Shown here one piece after another: positions 6,558 to 16,426 of a stretch of 45,357 nucleotides of DNA. Location of the stretch: contig NZ_LT607672.1 in assembly GCF_900095265.1 (NCBI RefSeq), forward strand, positions 37,349 through 82,705, written 5' to 3'. The notes under the pieces were generated by a model, which saw nothing but the letters and a program-made list of their open reading frames with translations, had not been told where the DNA came from and did not search any database. Both the position numbers and the translations under genes were made by a program. This stretch comes from Janthinobacterium sp. UMAB-56. GTDB lineage: Bacteria; Pseudomonadota; Gammaproteobacteria; Burkholderiales; Burkholderiaceae_D. Each line of letters opens with the position of its first letter. Position 1 is the first letter of the stretch.

Positions 6558-9500
6558 GCGCCGCCGCCCGGCGTCTCGATCACGAACACGTCGCCCGCTT
6601 GCATGTCGGTCTTGCCGATATGCGCCAGGTGCTCCAGCGTGCCGTCAACCCGCTCCACGTAATTGCGCCCCAGCGCGCCCGTTGCGCCGCCTGCCATGCC
6701 GAACGGCGGAACAATGCGGTTATTCGACAAGATCGCCGCCGTCATCGGCTCCAGAAAGCGCAGCCTGCGCACGCCGCCATTGCCGCCGTGCCAGCGCCCG
6801 GCACCGCCCGAACCTGCACGGATGCTGTAGCTGTCGAGCCGCACGGGGAAACGCCACTCGAGGATTTCCGGGTCCGTCAACCGCGAATTGGTCATGTTCG
6901 TCTGCACCACGTCCGTACCATCAAAACCGGGGCCGGCCCCCGAGCCGCCCGCTATGGTCTCGTAATACTGGTACTTGGCGCTGCCAAACGTGAAATTGTT
7001 CATCGTGCCCTGTGAGGCGGCCATGGCGCCAAGGGCGCCATACAGAGCGTTCGTGATGCAGGTCGAGGTTTCCACATTGCCCGACACGACGGAGGCCGGG
7101 TACTGCGGATTGAGCATGGAGCCGGGCGGGATGATCACGGTCAAAGGCTTCAAACAGCCCGCGTTCAGCGGAATATCGTCGTCGACCAGGGTGCGGAACA
7201 CATACAACACGGCGGCCATGCAGACGGCAGACGGCGCATTGAAATTGTTCGGCAGCTGGCCGGACGTGCCCGTAAAGTCGATGCTGGCGCTGCGCTGCGC
7301 TGCGTCGACCTTGATCGCCACCTCGATGCGCGCGCCGTTGTCCAGGTCCAGCGCATAGCTGCCATCGTTCAGGGTGGTGATGACCCTGCGCACGGCTTCC
7401 TCGGCATTGTCCTGCACGTGGCACATGTAGGCTTGCACCACGAGCAAGCCGAAATGCGCGACCATCTTGTGCAGTTCTTCAGCCCCCTTCTGGTTGGCCG
7501 CCACCTGGGCGCGCAAATCGGCCAGGTTTTGCTGCGGATTGCGGGCGGGCCAGCTGGCGCCCGTCAGCAAGGCCAGTGTTTCATCCTCGCGCAGCATGCC
7601 GGTGGCGCCGTCGACCAGCTTGAAATTGTCGATCAACACGCCCTCTTCCTCGATGCGCGCGGAGTCCGGCGGCATGGAGCCGGGCGTGGTGCCGCCGATG
7701 TCCGCATGGTGGCCGCGCGAACCGACGTAGAATAGGATGGCCGCGCCCTCCTCGTCAAAGACGGGAGAAATCACCGTCACGTCGGGCAAATGCGTGCCGC
7801 CGTGGTAAGGGTCGTTCAGCATGAAGACGTCGCCGGGCCGCATGGCGCCCGCATTGCGCGTCATGACGGTGCGGATGCTCTCGCCCATGGAACCGAGGTG
7901 CACGGGCATGTGCGGCGCATTGGCGATCAGCTGGCCTTGCGCGTCGAAGATGGCGCAGCTGAAATCGAGCCGCTCCTTGATGTTGACGGAATGGGCCGTG
8001 TTCTGCAGGCGCAAGCCCATCTGCTCGGCAATCGACATGAACAGATTATTGAATATTTCCAGCATCACCGGATCGGCATTGGTGCCGATAGCGACTCGCT
8101 CTGGCAAGGTGGCGTCCCTGCGCAAGATCAAATGACCGTGCGCCGTCACTTGCGCGCGCCAGCCAGGCTCGATCACGGTGGTGGCGTTGGCGTCGCTGAC
8201 GATGGCAGGACCGGCTATGGTATCGCCGGGACGCAGGCTGCTTGCCACATACAGGCCGCTGTCGCGCCACGCACCATCACAGTACATGGCCACCATCTGC
8301 ACGGGCAGCAGCGCGCCCGCGCGCGCCGCATATGCCGGCGTGGCCACTGCGGGCGCCTCGGATGCGCCGATGGCTTCCACGGAAATGGCTTCGACAATCA
8401 AGGCGCGCGCCGGCATCAAGAAGGAAAAACGCTTTTTGTACGCCGCTTCGAACTGCGCCTGCATGCCGGCCGCCGTATCGAACAGCACGACGAGGGCCGA
8501 ATCCGTGCCCTCATAGCGCAGGTGCACGCGCGACACCAGGGCGATGCGCTCCGGCGCCACGCCCTGGCGCAGCAAGTCACCCCGCGCCAGTTCGCCCAAT
8601 TGCGCAACATCGGGCGCCAGATCCACGCCCAATGCCGCTTCGACAGCCCGTTCGCGCATGGCGCTCTGGTCGGCCAGGCCCATGCCGTAGGCTGACATCA
8701 CGCCCGCCAGGGTGTGGATGAAGACCGTGCGCATGCCCAGCGCATCGGCCACCAGGCAGGCATGCTGACCGCCCGCGCCGCCAAAGCTGGTCAGCGCATA
8801 TTCGGTGACGTCGTGACCACGCTGCACGGAAATCTGCTTGATGGCGTTGGCCATGTTGCCGATGGCGATGGCGATATAGCCTTCGGCCACCTGCTCCGGC
8901 GTACTGCCCACCGTGCGCGCCAGGGCCTCGAACTGGGCGCGCACGCTGGCAGTGTCCAGCGCCTCATTGGCGTCGGGGCCGAAGACGCGGGGAAAGAAGG
9001 CGGGCTGCAGCTTGCCCAGCATGACGTTGCAGTCGGTGACGGCCAGCGGGCCGCCGCGCCGGTAGCTGGCGGGGCCGGGATTGGCGCCCGCGCTGTCCGG
9101 CCCCACCTTGTAGCGGGCGCCATCGAAGTGCAGGATGGAGCCGCCGCCCGCCGCCACCGTGTGGATGCTCATCATGGGGGCGCGCATGCGCACGCCGGCG
9201 ATCTGCGTTTCGAACACGCGCTCGAATTGGCCCGCGTAATGCGACACATCCGTCGAGGTGCCGCCCATGTCGAAGCCGATGACTTTATCGAAGCCGGCCA
9301 GCGCACTGGCGCGCACCATGCCGACGATGCCGCCGGCGGGGCCGGACAAAATACTGTCCTTGCCCTGGAAGGCGCGCGCATCCGTCAAGCCGCCGTTCGA
9401 TTGCATGAATTGCAGGTGCACGCCGGGCAGCTCGGCCGCCAGCTGGTCCACGTAGCGGCGCAAGATGGGCGACAGATAGGCGTCGACCACCGTCGTGTCG

Positions 9501-10111
9501 CCGCGCGCCACCAGTTTCATCATGGGGCTCACCTCGTGCGACACGGAGACCTGGGTAAATCCCACCTGGCGCGCCAGTTGCGCCAGCCGCGCCTCGTGCG
9601 CGTGGTAGCGGTAGCCGTGCATCAGCACGATGGCGATGGCACGCACGCCGCGCGCATGGGCAAGTTCCAGCGCGCTGCGCGCGGCGGCCTCGTCGAGCGG
9701 GGTCACGACGTCACCGTGGGCGCCCACGCGCTCATCGATCTCGATCACGTCGCCATACAACAGTTCCGGCAAAATGATCTGGCGCGCGAACAGCTGCGGG
9801 CGATTCTGGTAGGCGATGCGCAAGGCGTCGCGAAAGCCGCGCGTGATGGCCAGCACCGTGGCCTCGCCCTTGCGTTCGAGCAGCGCATTGGTCGCTACCG
9901 TCGTCCCCATCTTGATGGCGCCCACCTGTTCGACAGGCAGCGGCGCGCCAGGCGCAAGCCCCATCAGCTGGCGCATGCCGGCCAGCGCCGCGTCGCGGTA
10001 CTGGCCCGGGTTCTCCGACAGCAGCTTGTGGGTGGCCAGGCTGCCGTCAGGACGGCGCGCCACGATGTCCGTAAAGGTGCCGCCCCGGTCGATCCAGAAT
10101 TGCCAGTCCAT
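6539..10111 (-). CDS. 5-oxoprolinase / hydantoinase A-B fusion protein
   Basis: A 1190-residue protein joining both halves of the hydantoinase/oxoprolinase family. The N-terminal half (about 1-680) has the ATP-binding fold with DRGGTFTD near residue 8 and a second phosphate-binding motif [12 protein letters not shown]; the C-terminal half (about 700-1190) is the HyuB domain with [28 protein letters not shown] and the glycine-rich [14 protein letters not shown]. Length fits ATP-dependent 5-oxoprolinase (about 1200-1290), which hydrolyses 5-oxoproline to glutamate. Other hydantoin-type substrates remain possible. The start at 10111 follows AGGA on the minus strand and gives the family's normal N-terminus; further upstream the frame is open but unlike the family. 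It stands alone, divergent from nnr. Confidence 0.9.
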   Translation of the reverse strand: MDWQFWIDRGGTFTDIVARRPDGSLATHKLLSENPGQYRDAALAGMRQLMGLAPGAPLPVEQVGAIKMGTTVATNALLERKGEATVLAITRGFRDALRIAYQNRPQLFARQIILPELLYGDVIEIDERVGAHGDVVTPLDEAAARSALELAHARGVRAIAIVLMHGYRYHAHEARLAQLARQVGFTQVSVSHEVSPMMKLVARGDTTVVDAYLSPILRRYVDQLAAELPGVHLQFMQSNGGLTDARAFQGKDSILSGPAGGIVGMVRASALAGFDKVIGFDMGGTSTDVSHYAGQFERVFETQIAGVRMRAPMMSIHTVAAGGGSILHFDGARYKVGPDSAGANPGPASYRRGGPLAVTDCNVMLGKLQPAFFPRVFGPDANEALDTASVRAQFEALARTVGSTPEQVAEGYIAIAIGNMANAIKQISVQRGHDVTEYALTSFGGAGGQHACLVADALGMRTVFIHTLAGVMSAYGMGLADQSAMRERAVEAALGVDLAPDVAQLGELARGDLLRQGVAPERIALVSRVHLRYEGTDSALVVLFDTAAGMQAQFEAAYKKRFSFLMPARALIVEAISVEAIGASEAPAVATPAYAARAGALLPVQMVAMYCDGAWRDSGLYVASSLRPGDTIAGPAIVSDANATTVIEPGWRAQVTAHGHLILRRDATLPERVAIGTNADPVMLEIFNNLFMSIAEQMGLRLQNTAHSVNIKERLDFSCAIFDAQGQLIANAPHMPVHLGSMGESIRTVMTRNAGAMRPGDVFMLNDPYHGGTHLPDVTVISPVFDEEGAAILFYVGSRGHHADIGGTTPGSMPPDSARIEEEGVLIDNFKLVDGATGMLREDETLALLTGASWPARNPQQNLADLRAQVAANQKGAEELHKMVAHFGLLVVQAYMCHVQDNAEEAVRRVITTLNDGSYALDLDNGARIEVAIKVDAAQRSASIDFTGTSGQLPNNFNAPSAVCMAAVLYVFRTLVDDDIPLNAGCLKPLTVIIPPGSMLNPQYPASVVSGNVETSTCITNALYGALGAMAASQGTMNNFTFGSAKYQYYETIAGGSGAGPGFDGTDVVQTNMTNSRLTDPEILEWRFPVRLDSYSIRAGSGGAGRWHGGNGGVRRLRFLEPMTAAILSNNRIVPPFGMAGGATGALGRNYVERVDGTLEHLAHIGKTDMQAGDVFVIETPGGGAYGKLE

Positions 10112-10243
10112 CGTCCTGCCCCCGTGCTTATGTGAGATGGCTATTGTAGCCGCCAAACAGTGGCGCGTTTCAGGCGTGCGCACCTTGCCTTTCGCCCGCT
10201 TCGGCCGTATGTTGAAAGCATGCTGACTAACGGAACACGCGCC

Positions 10244-11818
10244 ATGCCCCTGATCGACTCTGCAACACCGCTGTACGCCATCGCCGAACTGCGCGCCATC
10301 GAACGAGCCGCCATGCGCGACCTGCCGCAAGGGCTGCTGATGCAGCGCGCGGGCCAGGCTGCCGCCAGTGCCGCCCTGAAGCTGCTGCACGCCCAGGAAG
10401 ACGGCGATGCGGGCCACCGGTGCGTACTGGTGCTGGCCGGCCCCGGCGACAATGGCGGCGATGCGCTGGAAGCGGCGGCGCACCTGGCCGCCAGCGGCGC
10501 CGAGGTGCTCGTCTGGCTGGCGCCCGAGGCGCAAGCCACGTCACCCGAACGCGAACAGGCGCTGAGCCGCGCGCGCAACAGCGCCGCGCGCTTCATGGAC
10601 GCGGCGACCAGCATCGCCTCGGCGGCCGTGGGCGCGGCGCCATGGCACCTCGTCATCGATGGCCTGTTCGGCATTGGCGCGTCGCGTCCCCTGGATGGCG
10701 AATGCCGCGACATGGCACAACTGGTCAACGACCTGGCATGCCCCGTGCTGGCGCTCGACGTGCCGAGCGGCCTGCACGCCGATACGGGCGCCGTCGACGG
10801 CACCGCCATCCGCGCCACGCATACGCTCACCTTCATCGGCGACAAGCCGGGCCTGCACACGGCAAATGGCCGCGACTATGCGGGCGAAGTGGAAGTGGCC
10901 GCGCTGGCCATCGACCCTTCACTGCTGCCGCCCGCCAGGGCCCAGTTGGGCGGCCTGCATCTGTTCGCGCGCCAGTTGCAGCCACGGCGCCAGAATACGC
11001 ACAAGGGCAGCTACGGCAGCCTGGCCATCATCGGCGGGGCGCAGGGCATGGCCGGCGCGCCCATCCTGGCGGCCCGCACGGCCCTGCATGCGGGCGCGGG
11101 ACGCGTGTACATCGCCTTTCCCGACGCGCCGCCGGCGTTTGACAGCGGCCAGCCGGAACTGATGTGCCGCCATGCCAGGGACGTGGACTTCTCGGGCCTG
11201 CACTTTGCCGCCCTGGTGGCCGGTCCCGGCCTCGGCGACGAGGTCGACACGGTGGAGCTCCTGCAGCGCACGTTCGCGAGTGACAGCCCGCTGCTGCTGG
11301 ACGCCGATGCGCTGAACCTGATGGCGGCCGAGCCGGAATTGCAGTCGGCACTGGCCGTGCGCCCTGGCGCAGGGGCGACGATATTGACGCCCCATCCGCT
11401 GGAAGCGGCGCGCCTGCTCGACTTGACGGTGGCCGAGGTGCAGGCCGACCGCCTGGGCGCGGCACGCCAGCTGGCCACGCAGCTGGGCGTGATCGTGGTG
11501 TTGAAGGGTTCCGGCACGGTCATCGCCGCGCCCGATGGACAAGTCGTCATCAACAACACGGGCGGCCCCGCGCTGGCCACGGCCGGCACGGGAGACGTGC
11601 TGTCCGGCCTGTGCGGCAGCCTGCTGGCGCAGGGCTGGCCGGAATGGGAAGCGGCGCTGGGCGCCGTCTGGCTGCATGGCGCGGCGGCCGATGCGCTGGT
11701 GGCGGCAGGCAGCGGCCCGATAGGGCTGACGGCCGGGGAATTGATCCCGGCCATCCGCAAGCTGATCAATGCCTTGTCGGCATCATCACGCGCTAGATCA
11801 AGCGGCCAGCTGAAATAG
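10244..11818 (+). CDS. nnr: bifunctional NAD(P)HX epimerase / ADP-dependent dehydratase
   Basis: A 524-residue enzyme that repairs hydrated NAD(P)H. Residues about 10-215 are the YjeF_N epimerase domain ([17 protein letters not shown], and [12 protein letters not shown]). Residues about 240-520 are the ribokinase-like dehydratase domain ([39 protein letters not shown]). Both catalytic halves look complete. The start is uncertain: ATG at 10244 has GGAA about 10 nt upstream; ATG at 10220 would add eight residues. In many bacteria nnr sits beside tsaE; here it is alone, divergent from the oxoprolinase and overlapping by 26 bp the 3' end of the convergent ABC ATPase gene. Confidence 0.93.
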   Translation: MPLIDSATPLYAIAELRAIERAAMRDLPQGLLMQRAGQAAASAALKLLHAQEDGDAGHRCVLVLAGPGDNGGDALEAAAHLAASGAEVLVWLAPEAQATSPEREQALSRARNSAARFMDAATSIASAAVGAAPWHLVIDGLFGIGASRPLDGECRDMAQLVNDLACPVLALDVPSGLHADTGAVDGTAIRATHTLTFIGDKPGLHTANGRDYAGEVEVAALAIDPSLLPPARAQLGGLHLFARQLQPRRQNTHKGSYGSLAIIGGAQGMAGAPILAARTALHAGAGRVYIAFPDAPPAFDSGQPELMCRHARDVDFSGLHFAALVAGPGLGDEVDTVELLQRTFASDSPLLLDADALNLMAAEPELQSALAVRPGAGATILTPHPLEAARLLDLTVAEVQADRLGAARQLATQLGVIVVLKGSGTVIAAPDGQVVINNTGGPALATAGTGDVLSGLCGSLLAQGWPEWEAALGAVWLHGAAADALVAAGSGPIGLTAGELIPAIRKLINALSASSRARSSGQLK

Positions 11819-12545
11819 TAATCGTGCGCCCGCAACGGGCGGCGATCGAACTGTCGTGCGTGACCAGCACCAGGGTCGAGCCCCGTTCGCGGTTCAGCTC
11901 GAACATCAGCTGGATCACGGCCTCGCCCGTGGCCGCATCGAGGCTGCCAGTCGGCTCATCGGCGAACAGCAGCGGCGGTTGCGTGACGAAGGCACGCGCC
12001 AGGGCCACGCGCTGCTGCTCGCCGCCGGACAGGTATTTGGGATAGTGCTTCAGACGGCTGCCCAGGTTCACTCTGCCCAGCATGGCTTGCGCCTTTTCCT
12101 TCGCGTCAGGGTCGCCGCGCAACTCCAGCGGCAGCATGACGTTTTCCAGCGCCGTGAGGTGGGCCAGCAGCTGGAAGGACTGGAACACGAAACCGAGCTT
12201 TTCCTTGCGAAAACCGGCGCGGCCGTCTTCGTCTAGGGCGAAGATATCCGTGCCATCGAGGATAACCTTGCCCTCGCTGGGCGTGTCCAGGCCGGCCAGC
12301 AAACCCAGCAAGGTGGACTTGCCGGAACCGGAGGCGCCGACGATGGCCAGCGTCTCCGCCGTTTGCACGGTAAAATCGACTTGATGCAGGATGGTCAGCT
12401 CACCATCGGCATCGGGAACGCGCTTGGCCAGCTGGACCACTTCGATGGCCGGCCGGGCATTTTGGCTGTTGGGTGCGGCGGGCCGCTGGGCCGCTGCGTC
12501 TGACGGGAGAAAACTGGTGGAAGTCGCTTTAGGGAATTCGGGCAT
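11793..12545 (-). CDS. LolD/YbbA-type ABC transporter ATPase
   Basis: A 250-residue ATPase of the MacB/LolD class. Walker A is GASGSGKST (70-78); LSGGEQQRVALARAF is the ABC signature; LLFADEPTGSLD is Walker B and D-loop; VTHD holds the switch His. The first 32 residues are a Pro/Ala-rich tail not typical of the family. Divergence from tesA matches the E. coli ybbA-tesA arrangement, so it is most likely the YbbA equivalent. In E. coli the FtsX-like permease ybbP follows ybbA; here the ATPase gene is followed by convergent nnr, so no permease partner is in the window. The start ATG shares its position with the region just upstream of tesA and has no clear ribosome-binding site. Confidence 0.9.
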   Translation of the reverse strand: MPEFPKATSTSFLPSDAAAQRPAAPNSQNARPAIEVVQLAKRVPDADGELTILHQVDFTVQTAETLAIVGASGSGKSTLLGLLAGLDTPSEGKVILDGTDIFALDEDGRAGFRKEKLGFVFQSFQLLAHLTALENVMLPLELRGDPDAKEKAQAMLGRVNLGSRLKHYPKYLSGGEQQRVALARAFVTQPPLLFADEPTGSLDAATGEAVIQLMFELNRERGSTLVLVTHDSSIAARCGRTITISAGRLI

Positions 12546-12600
12546 GCTGATCTATCTTAAAAAATTTCGTGAACAAATAAGTGTCAAGGGCAGCAGCCGC

Positions 12601-13233
12601 ATGCGGCGCCGCACCCTGTCCTTGCTTCCTGCGGCAGCCCTGCTCCTGGTGTCAGGCATGACGAACGCCTATTCTGCACCAAAAACGCTGCTGGTGCTCG
12701 GCGATAGTCTCTCGGCCGAATACGGGCTGGCACGGGGCACGGGCTGGGTGGCGCTGCTGGAACAACGGCTGGCCGCGCAAAAGAACGACACGCGCATCGT
12801 CAACGCCAGCATCAGCGGCGAGACCACCAGCGGCGGACGCGCGCGCCTGCCCGCACTGCTGGCCAAGCACCAGCCCGATGTCGTGCTGATCGAACTGGGC
12901 GCCAACGATGGCTTGCGCGGCTTGCCCGTGGCGGCTGCCGAAGCGAATCTGCGCGCCATGGGCGAGGCGGTGAAAAAGACGGGCGCGCAGGTCGTGCTGG
13001 TGGGCATGCGCATGCCGCCCAACTATGGCCGCGCCTATGGCGAGCAGTTTTATGGCGTGTACGGCAAGCTGGCCAAGGAATGGAAGGCGCCGCTGGTGCC
13101 CTTCATGTTCGAAGGCATCGCCGACCAGCCACAACTGTTCCAGGCTGACCGCATGCACCCGAATGCGCAGGCGCATCCGACGATTCTGAAAAATATCTGG
13201 CCACAATTGGCGCCATTGCTGAAAGCCAAGTAA
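12601..13233 (+). CDS. tesA: periplasmic acyl-CoA thioesterase I / lysophospholipase L1 (SGNH hydrolase)
   Basis: A 210-residue esterase. A signal peptide (charged MRRR, hydrophobic stretch, probable cleavage after AYSA) sends it to the periplasm. The SGNH blocks are all present: Ser36 in GDSLS, the block II glycine in SGGRAR, Asn102 in GAND, and Asp183/His186 in DRMHPN, at the same offsets as E. coli TesA. The family hydrolyses acyl-CoA, lysophospholipids and small esters. The ATG at 12601 is chosen because it begins the signal peptide; an in-frame ATG at 12544 would add 19 residues before it. A bidirectional terminator follows directly. Confidence 0.93.
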   Translation: MRRRTLSLLPAAALLLVSGMTNAYSAPKTLLVLGDSLSAEYGLARGTGWVALLEQRLAAQKNDTRIVNASISGETTSGGRARLPALLAKHQPDVVLIELGANDGLRGLPVAAAEANLRAMGEAVKKTGAQVVLVGMRMPPNYGRAYGEQFYGVYGKLAKEWKAPLVPFMFEGIADQPQLFQADRMHPNAQAHPTILKNIWPQLAPLLKAK

Positions 13234-13251
13234 GCCAGCACAGGTTGCAGA

Positions 13252-13285
13252 CAAAAAAATAGCCGCTCGAAAGCGGCTATTTTTA
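13252..13285. terminator. bidirectional intrinsic terminator between tesA and ppiD
   Basis: Stem AATAGCCGCT / AGCGGCTATT with a CGAA loop, preceded by seven A and followed by T residues, so it works in both directions between the convergent tesA and ppiD. Confidence 0.9.
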
Positions 13286-13302
13286 TGCGTGGAAACTAAC
13301 TC

Positions 13303-15228
13303 TTATGGTGCTTCCGGCGCTGGGGCGGCTGGGGCGGTGACCGGCTTGACGATCTTCACCTTGGCCTTGTTTTTCAGGTACTCGACGTAATCGAACATTT
13401 CCTGTTGTGCCAGGATGCCGCTGATCTGGTCTTTCTCTTGCTGGCGGCGCGCTGCGTCCACTTGCGCCGGCTGCTGCACCTTGGCGATGCGGTAGATGCC
13501 GTAACCCAGGGCTGGCAGCTCAACGCCCACATAGGCTGGCAGTTTGCCCGTGTCGGCTTTCATGACTTGCGCGATGGCAGCGCGGTTGATGCCGTCAAGC
13601 TTGTTGCGCGACACCCATTGCGCCGCACCGAAACCGCTCGCATCACCGGAAGCCTTCAAGGCCGCCAGCTTGGTCTCGCCCGCCTTCTTGGCCAGCTTTT
13701 CCGCTTCTTCCAGGGTCACGCGCTGACGGATCATCGCTTCGACTTCGGCCAGCGGACGCTTGCTTGCCGGTTTGAATTCCACCACGCGGCCGGCGATCAG
13801 CACGTTCGGTGCGACGGTGACGGCTTCGGTATTGCGCTTGTCTTTCAGCGAGTCATTCGAGAAGATGGCGGTGAGGAACTTGGCATTGTTGAACGGTGCC
13901 TTGCCCAGTGCTGGCGACGGCGTGCGCGACAGGTTGGCGACGGTGTCCACTTTCAGTTTCAGCTTGTCGGCCACCGGCTTCAGGCTGTCCGATTGCTCGT
14001 AGACCATGTTGGTGAACGTTTCGGCCATTTCCGAGTATTTCTTGGCAGCAAATTGCTTGCGCAGGTCGGCCGTGATTTCGCCGCGCACTTCATCGAGCGC
14101 CCGCACGTGCTGTGGCTTGAGCGAGGTGACGGTGAGGATATGGTAGCCGAAATCGGAAGCGACGACATCGCTGATTTCGCCTTGCTTCAGTTTGCTTACC
14201 GCGCTCAGCAGCGGTGCCGGCAAGCCATCCTTGCCAATCACGCCCAGGTCGCCGCCCTGCTCTGCGGATGCCGGGTCTTCCGACTTGGCCTTGGCCACGG
14301 CGGCAAAGCTGCCAGGTGTCTTGCGCACGTCGGCCAGGATGGCCTCAGCCTTGGCCTTGGCGGCTGCCTTGTCGGCGGCCGATGCGTCTTTCTTGACAGC
14401 GACCAGGATGTGGCTGGCCTGACGCGCTTCTTCCGTCGTGTAGGCTTTCTGGTTCTTCGCATAGTAGGCCGTCACGTCGGCGTCGGTGACATCGACTTGC
14501 TCGCCGGCAGCGCTGTCGTCCAGCACGACGTATTCAATCTTGGCTTGTTCCGGGATCTCGAAGAACTTGCTGTTCTTGTCATAGAACGCCTTGATCATGG
14601 CGTCCGTCACTTTGACTTCCGGCACGTACTGGCCGATAGGCAACAGCAATTCCTGCACTTCACGCTCTTCCGAGGTGATATCGGACAGGCGCTTGGAGAC
14701 GGTGCTCGGCGCGAAGGCGGTGCCTTGCACGGCGCCGGCCAATTGCTGCAGGGCCATATCGCTGCGGCGACGCGCATCGTACATCTGCGGCGTCATGCCT
14801 TGGGCAGCGAGCATGGATTTGTAGCGTTCCAGGTCGAATTTACCGTCCGGCAAGGTCAGGCCAGGGATTTCCAGCACTTCCTTTTGCAGCACGGCATCGC
14901 TGATGACCAGGTGGCTACGGCCCACTTCGGCGGCCACGGCGCGCTCTGCGATCAGGTTGTCAAGGATGCTCTGGCGCGCTTCCGGCGTGTCGAACATTTT
15001 CTGGTCGAACTGCTCGCCCATCATCTGGCGGTAGCGGTCGATCTGCTGACGTTGCGCTTCTTCATATTGCTGCTGCGTAACGACCTGGTCGCCGACCTTG
15101 GCGATGGTGTTCGCGCCATCGCCGAAGCTTTGGTAGCCGCTGATACCGACCAGTGCAAAAGACGGGACGATGACCAGCATCAAGAGAAACTGCATCAAGC
15201 GTCGATGGGTACGAATAAATTCAAACAT
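13303..15228 (-). CDS. ppiD: SurA/PpiD-type periplasmic peptidyl-prolyl isomerase chaperone
   Basis: A 641-residue inner-membrane-anchored chaperone that helps outer-membrane and secreted proteins leave the Sec channel. MFEFIRTHRRLMQFLLMLVI is the typical N-terminal anchor (helix about 12-32); a SurA-like N domain follows; a parvulin domain lies about 265-370 (ASHILVAV…GGDLGVIG…FGYHILTV). The C-terminus is a Pro/Ala tail. The start at 15228 is chosen for the conserved N-terminus; an upstream in-frame ATG at 15276 has a better AAGG ribosome-binding site and would add 16 residues, so it is a real alternative. It closes the cluster tig-clpP-clpX-lon-hupB-ppiD, after two tRNA-Asp genes. Confidence 0.93.
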   Translation of the reverse strand: MFEFIRTHRRLMQFLLMLVIVPSFALVGISGYQSFGDGANTIAKVGDQVVTQQQYEEAQRQQIDRYRQMMGEQFDQKMFDTPEARQSILDNLIAERAVAAEVGRSHLVISDAVLQKEVLEIPGLTLPDGKFDLERYKSMLAAQGMTPQMYDARRRSDMALQQLAGAVQGTAFAPSTVSKRLSDITSEEREVQELLLPIGQYVPEVKVTDAMIKAFYDKNSKFFEIPEQAKIEYVVLDDSAAGEQVDVTDADVTAYYAKNQKAYTTEEARQASHILVAVKKDASAADKAAAKAKAEAILADVRKTPGSFAAVAKAKSEDPASAEQGGDLGVIGKDGLPAPLLSAVSKLKQGEISDVVASDFGYHILTVTSLKPQHVRALDEVRGEITADLRKQFAAKKYSEMAETFTNMVYEQSDSLKPVADKLKLKVDTVANLSRTPSPALGKAPFNNAKFLTAIFSNDSLKDKRNTEAVTVAPNVLIAGRVVEFKPASKRPLAEVEAMIRQRVTLEEAEKLAKKAGETKLAALKASGDASGFGAAQWVSRNKLDGINRAAIAQVMKADTGKLPAYVGVELPALGYGIYRIAKVQQPAQVDAARRQQEKDQISGILAQQEMFDYVEYLKNKAKVKIVKPVTAPAAPAPEAP

Positions 15229-15470
15229 GGTCAGCCAATTCGGGATGAGTGGATCACTATAAAAAAAGGCGAACATGCGTTCGCCTTGATTTCTTCGGCG
15301 GAATGGACGGGACAGATGTCCACTTCCCCTTTAGATTCAACAACTTGGCGCTGGAACTAAAGCAGGATTCTGACGCCCAAGCCATTATCTCCTGATTCTA
15401 CAATGCCCATAGCGCTATAGCAAGAGTAAATCAGGGCGCGCGCCCTGCCCTGGCGCCGCATGCCAGTTAT

Positions 15471-15493
15471 GGCTCGGCTCGGCTCGGCTCGGC
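15471..15493. repeat. GGCTC pentanucleotide tandem repeat
   Basis: Four perfect GGCTC units followed by GGC, in a non-coding region. A copy-number change here would not affect a reading frame. Confidence 0.9.
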
Positions 15494-15606
15494 GACCGAT
15501 ATTAAACACGGCGCAGCTTAAAGGGGATTTAAAGGATCGCACTTTTTATTCAAAACGGCATGTCGGAAATTGGAGATGGGGGCGCGCGCCGATAATCGGG
15601 CACATA

Positions 15607-15645
15607 AAAGAAAAACCCGCGCTACTTATTCAGCAGCGCGGGCTT
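15607..15645 (-). terminator. intrinsic terminator of the tRNA-Asp operon
   Basis: On the minus strand, stem AGCCCGCGCT / AGCGCGGGTT with a loop of about 12 nt, followed by TTTTTCTTTT. It lies 9 bp downstream of the tRNA-Asp gene at 15654. Confidence 0.88.
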
Positions 15646-15653
15646 CTATATTC

Positions 15654-15730
15654 TGGCGGAGCGGACGGGACTCGAACCCGCGACCCCCGACGTGACAGGC
15701 CGGTATTCTAACCAACTGAACTACCACTCC
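15654..15730 (-). tRNA. tRNA-Asp (GTC), copy 2
   Basis: 77 nt including an encoded CCA. Acceptor GGAGTGG pairs with CCGCTCC (one wobble), T-arm GGTTCGAGTCC is intact, and the anticodon loop CTGTCAC gives GTC (Asp). It differs from the upstream copy at two places only. Read with the copy at 15748, 17 bp away, probably as one transcript ending at the terminator at 15607-15645. Confidence 0.97.
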
Positions 15731-15747
15731 TTAAGAGCGTATTTTTT

Positions 15748-15824
<77 letters not shown>

Positions 15825-15949
15825 GAAAAATACACAGTACTACTTGCATTTGCATCCAGGCTTGCGATCCGAAGAACTTCTAGCCTGAAATCGCGGCACC
15901 CGGAGGCGCCGCCAAATGTTTCCGGTGATTGTCACCTCACCGAAGTCCG

Positions 15950-16222
15950 TTAGTTTACAGCATCCTTCAAAGCTTTACCAGCTTTAAATTTTGGAACTTT
16001 TGCAGCTTCGATCGTGATCGCTTCTTTGGTACGCGGATTGCGGCCGGTACGCTCAGCGCGTTCGCTGACCGAGAAAGTACCAAAACCAACCAGCGTCACG
16101 CTGTCGTTGTTTTTCAAAGTTTCCGTCACGCCGCCGATAACAGCGTCGAGTGCGCGCGCAGCGGCGGCTTTGGAAATGTCAGCTTTTTCAGCAATGTGGT
16201 CGATCAATTCAGTCTTGTTCAC
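15950..16222 (-). CDS. hupB: DNA-binding protein HU-beta
   Basis: A 90-residue HU, the small histone-like protein that bends and compacts DNA as a dimer. Sequence [17 protein letters not shown] at the start, [18 protein letters not shown] in the DNA-contacting arm, and [16 protein letters not shown] at the end match HupB closely at full length. I choose the GTG at 16222: GGGGA lies 6 nt upstream and the length becomes exactly 90, as in E. coli hupB, which also starts with GTG. An ATG six bases earlier overlaps the ribosome-binding site. It lies downstream of lon but has its own strong promoter and follows the lon terminator. Confidence 0.96.
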   Translation of the reverse strand: MNKTELIDHIAEKADISKAAAARALDAVIGGVTETLKNNDSVTLVGFGTFSVSERAERTGRNPRTKEAITIEAAKVPKFKAGKALKDAVN

Positions 16223-16315
16223 TAGCATCCCCAATTACAAAGGTATAAAACGTTTACCGTATCGTTGCGGCACTTTTGGCACCACAGCTGTCCGGCGAAA
16301 AAAATGTGCAGGCGT

Positions 16316-16345
16316 ATTAAACAAGCCACACTGTATATGTGTCAA
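16316..16345 (-). promoter_or_regulatory. sigma70 promoter of hupB
   Basis: On the minus strand: perfect -35 TTGACA (16345-16340), 18 bp spacer, -10 TTTAAT (16321-16316, 5 of 6). It would start a leader of about 90 nt before the GTG of hupB. Confidence 0.75.
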
Positions 16346-16376
16346 GCGCTTTGGGGGCGCAATTCACGTTTCAATA

Positions 16377-16406
16377 TAAAACAAGCGCTCTAAAAGCGCT
16401 TGTTTG
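16377..16406 (-). terminator. intrinsic terminator of lon
   Basis: On the minus strand: AAACAAGCGCT, short loop, AGCGCTTGTTTTATATT. It starts about 20 bp after the lon stop and separates lon from the hupB promoter. Confidence 0.88.
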
Positions 16407-16426
16407 GGGAAAACAGGGGTAAAACG

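Larger units (their letters stand above)
15229..15653. other. intergenic region between ppiD and the tRNA-Asp pair
   Basis: No gene is supported. It contains the ppiD leader, a GGCTC pentanucleotide tandem repeat (15471-15493), a GC palindrome (GGGCGCGCGCCC near 15434) and the tRNA terminator at its right end. Confidence 0.5.

Noticed and set aside
8714..10135. 473-codon plus-strand frame antisense to the oxoprolinase
   Set aside because: Composition is typical of a GC-rich shadow frame (Gly, Ala, His, Arg); the opposite strand has a full-length conserved enzyme.
10112..10534. 141-codon upstream extension of the oxoprolinase
   Set aside because: It would overlap nnr on the other strand and the family starts at the DRGGTFTD motif, eight residues after the start at 10111.
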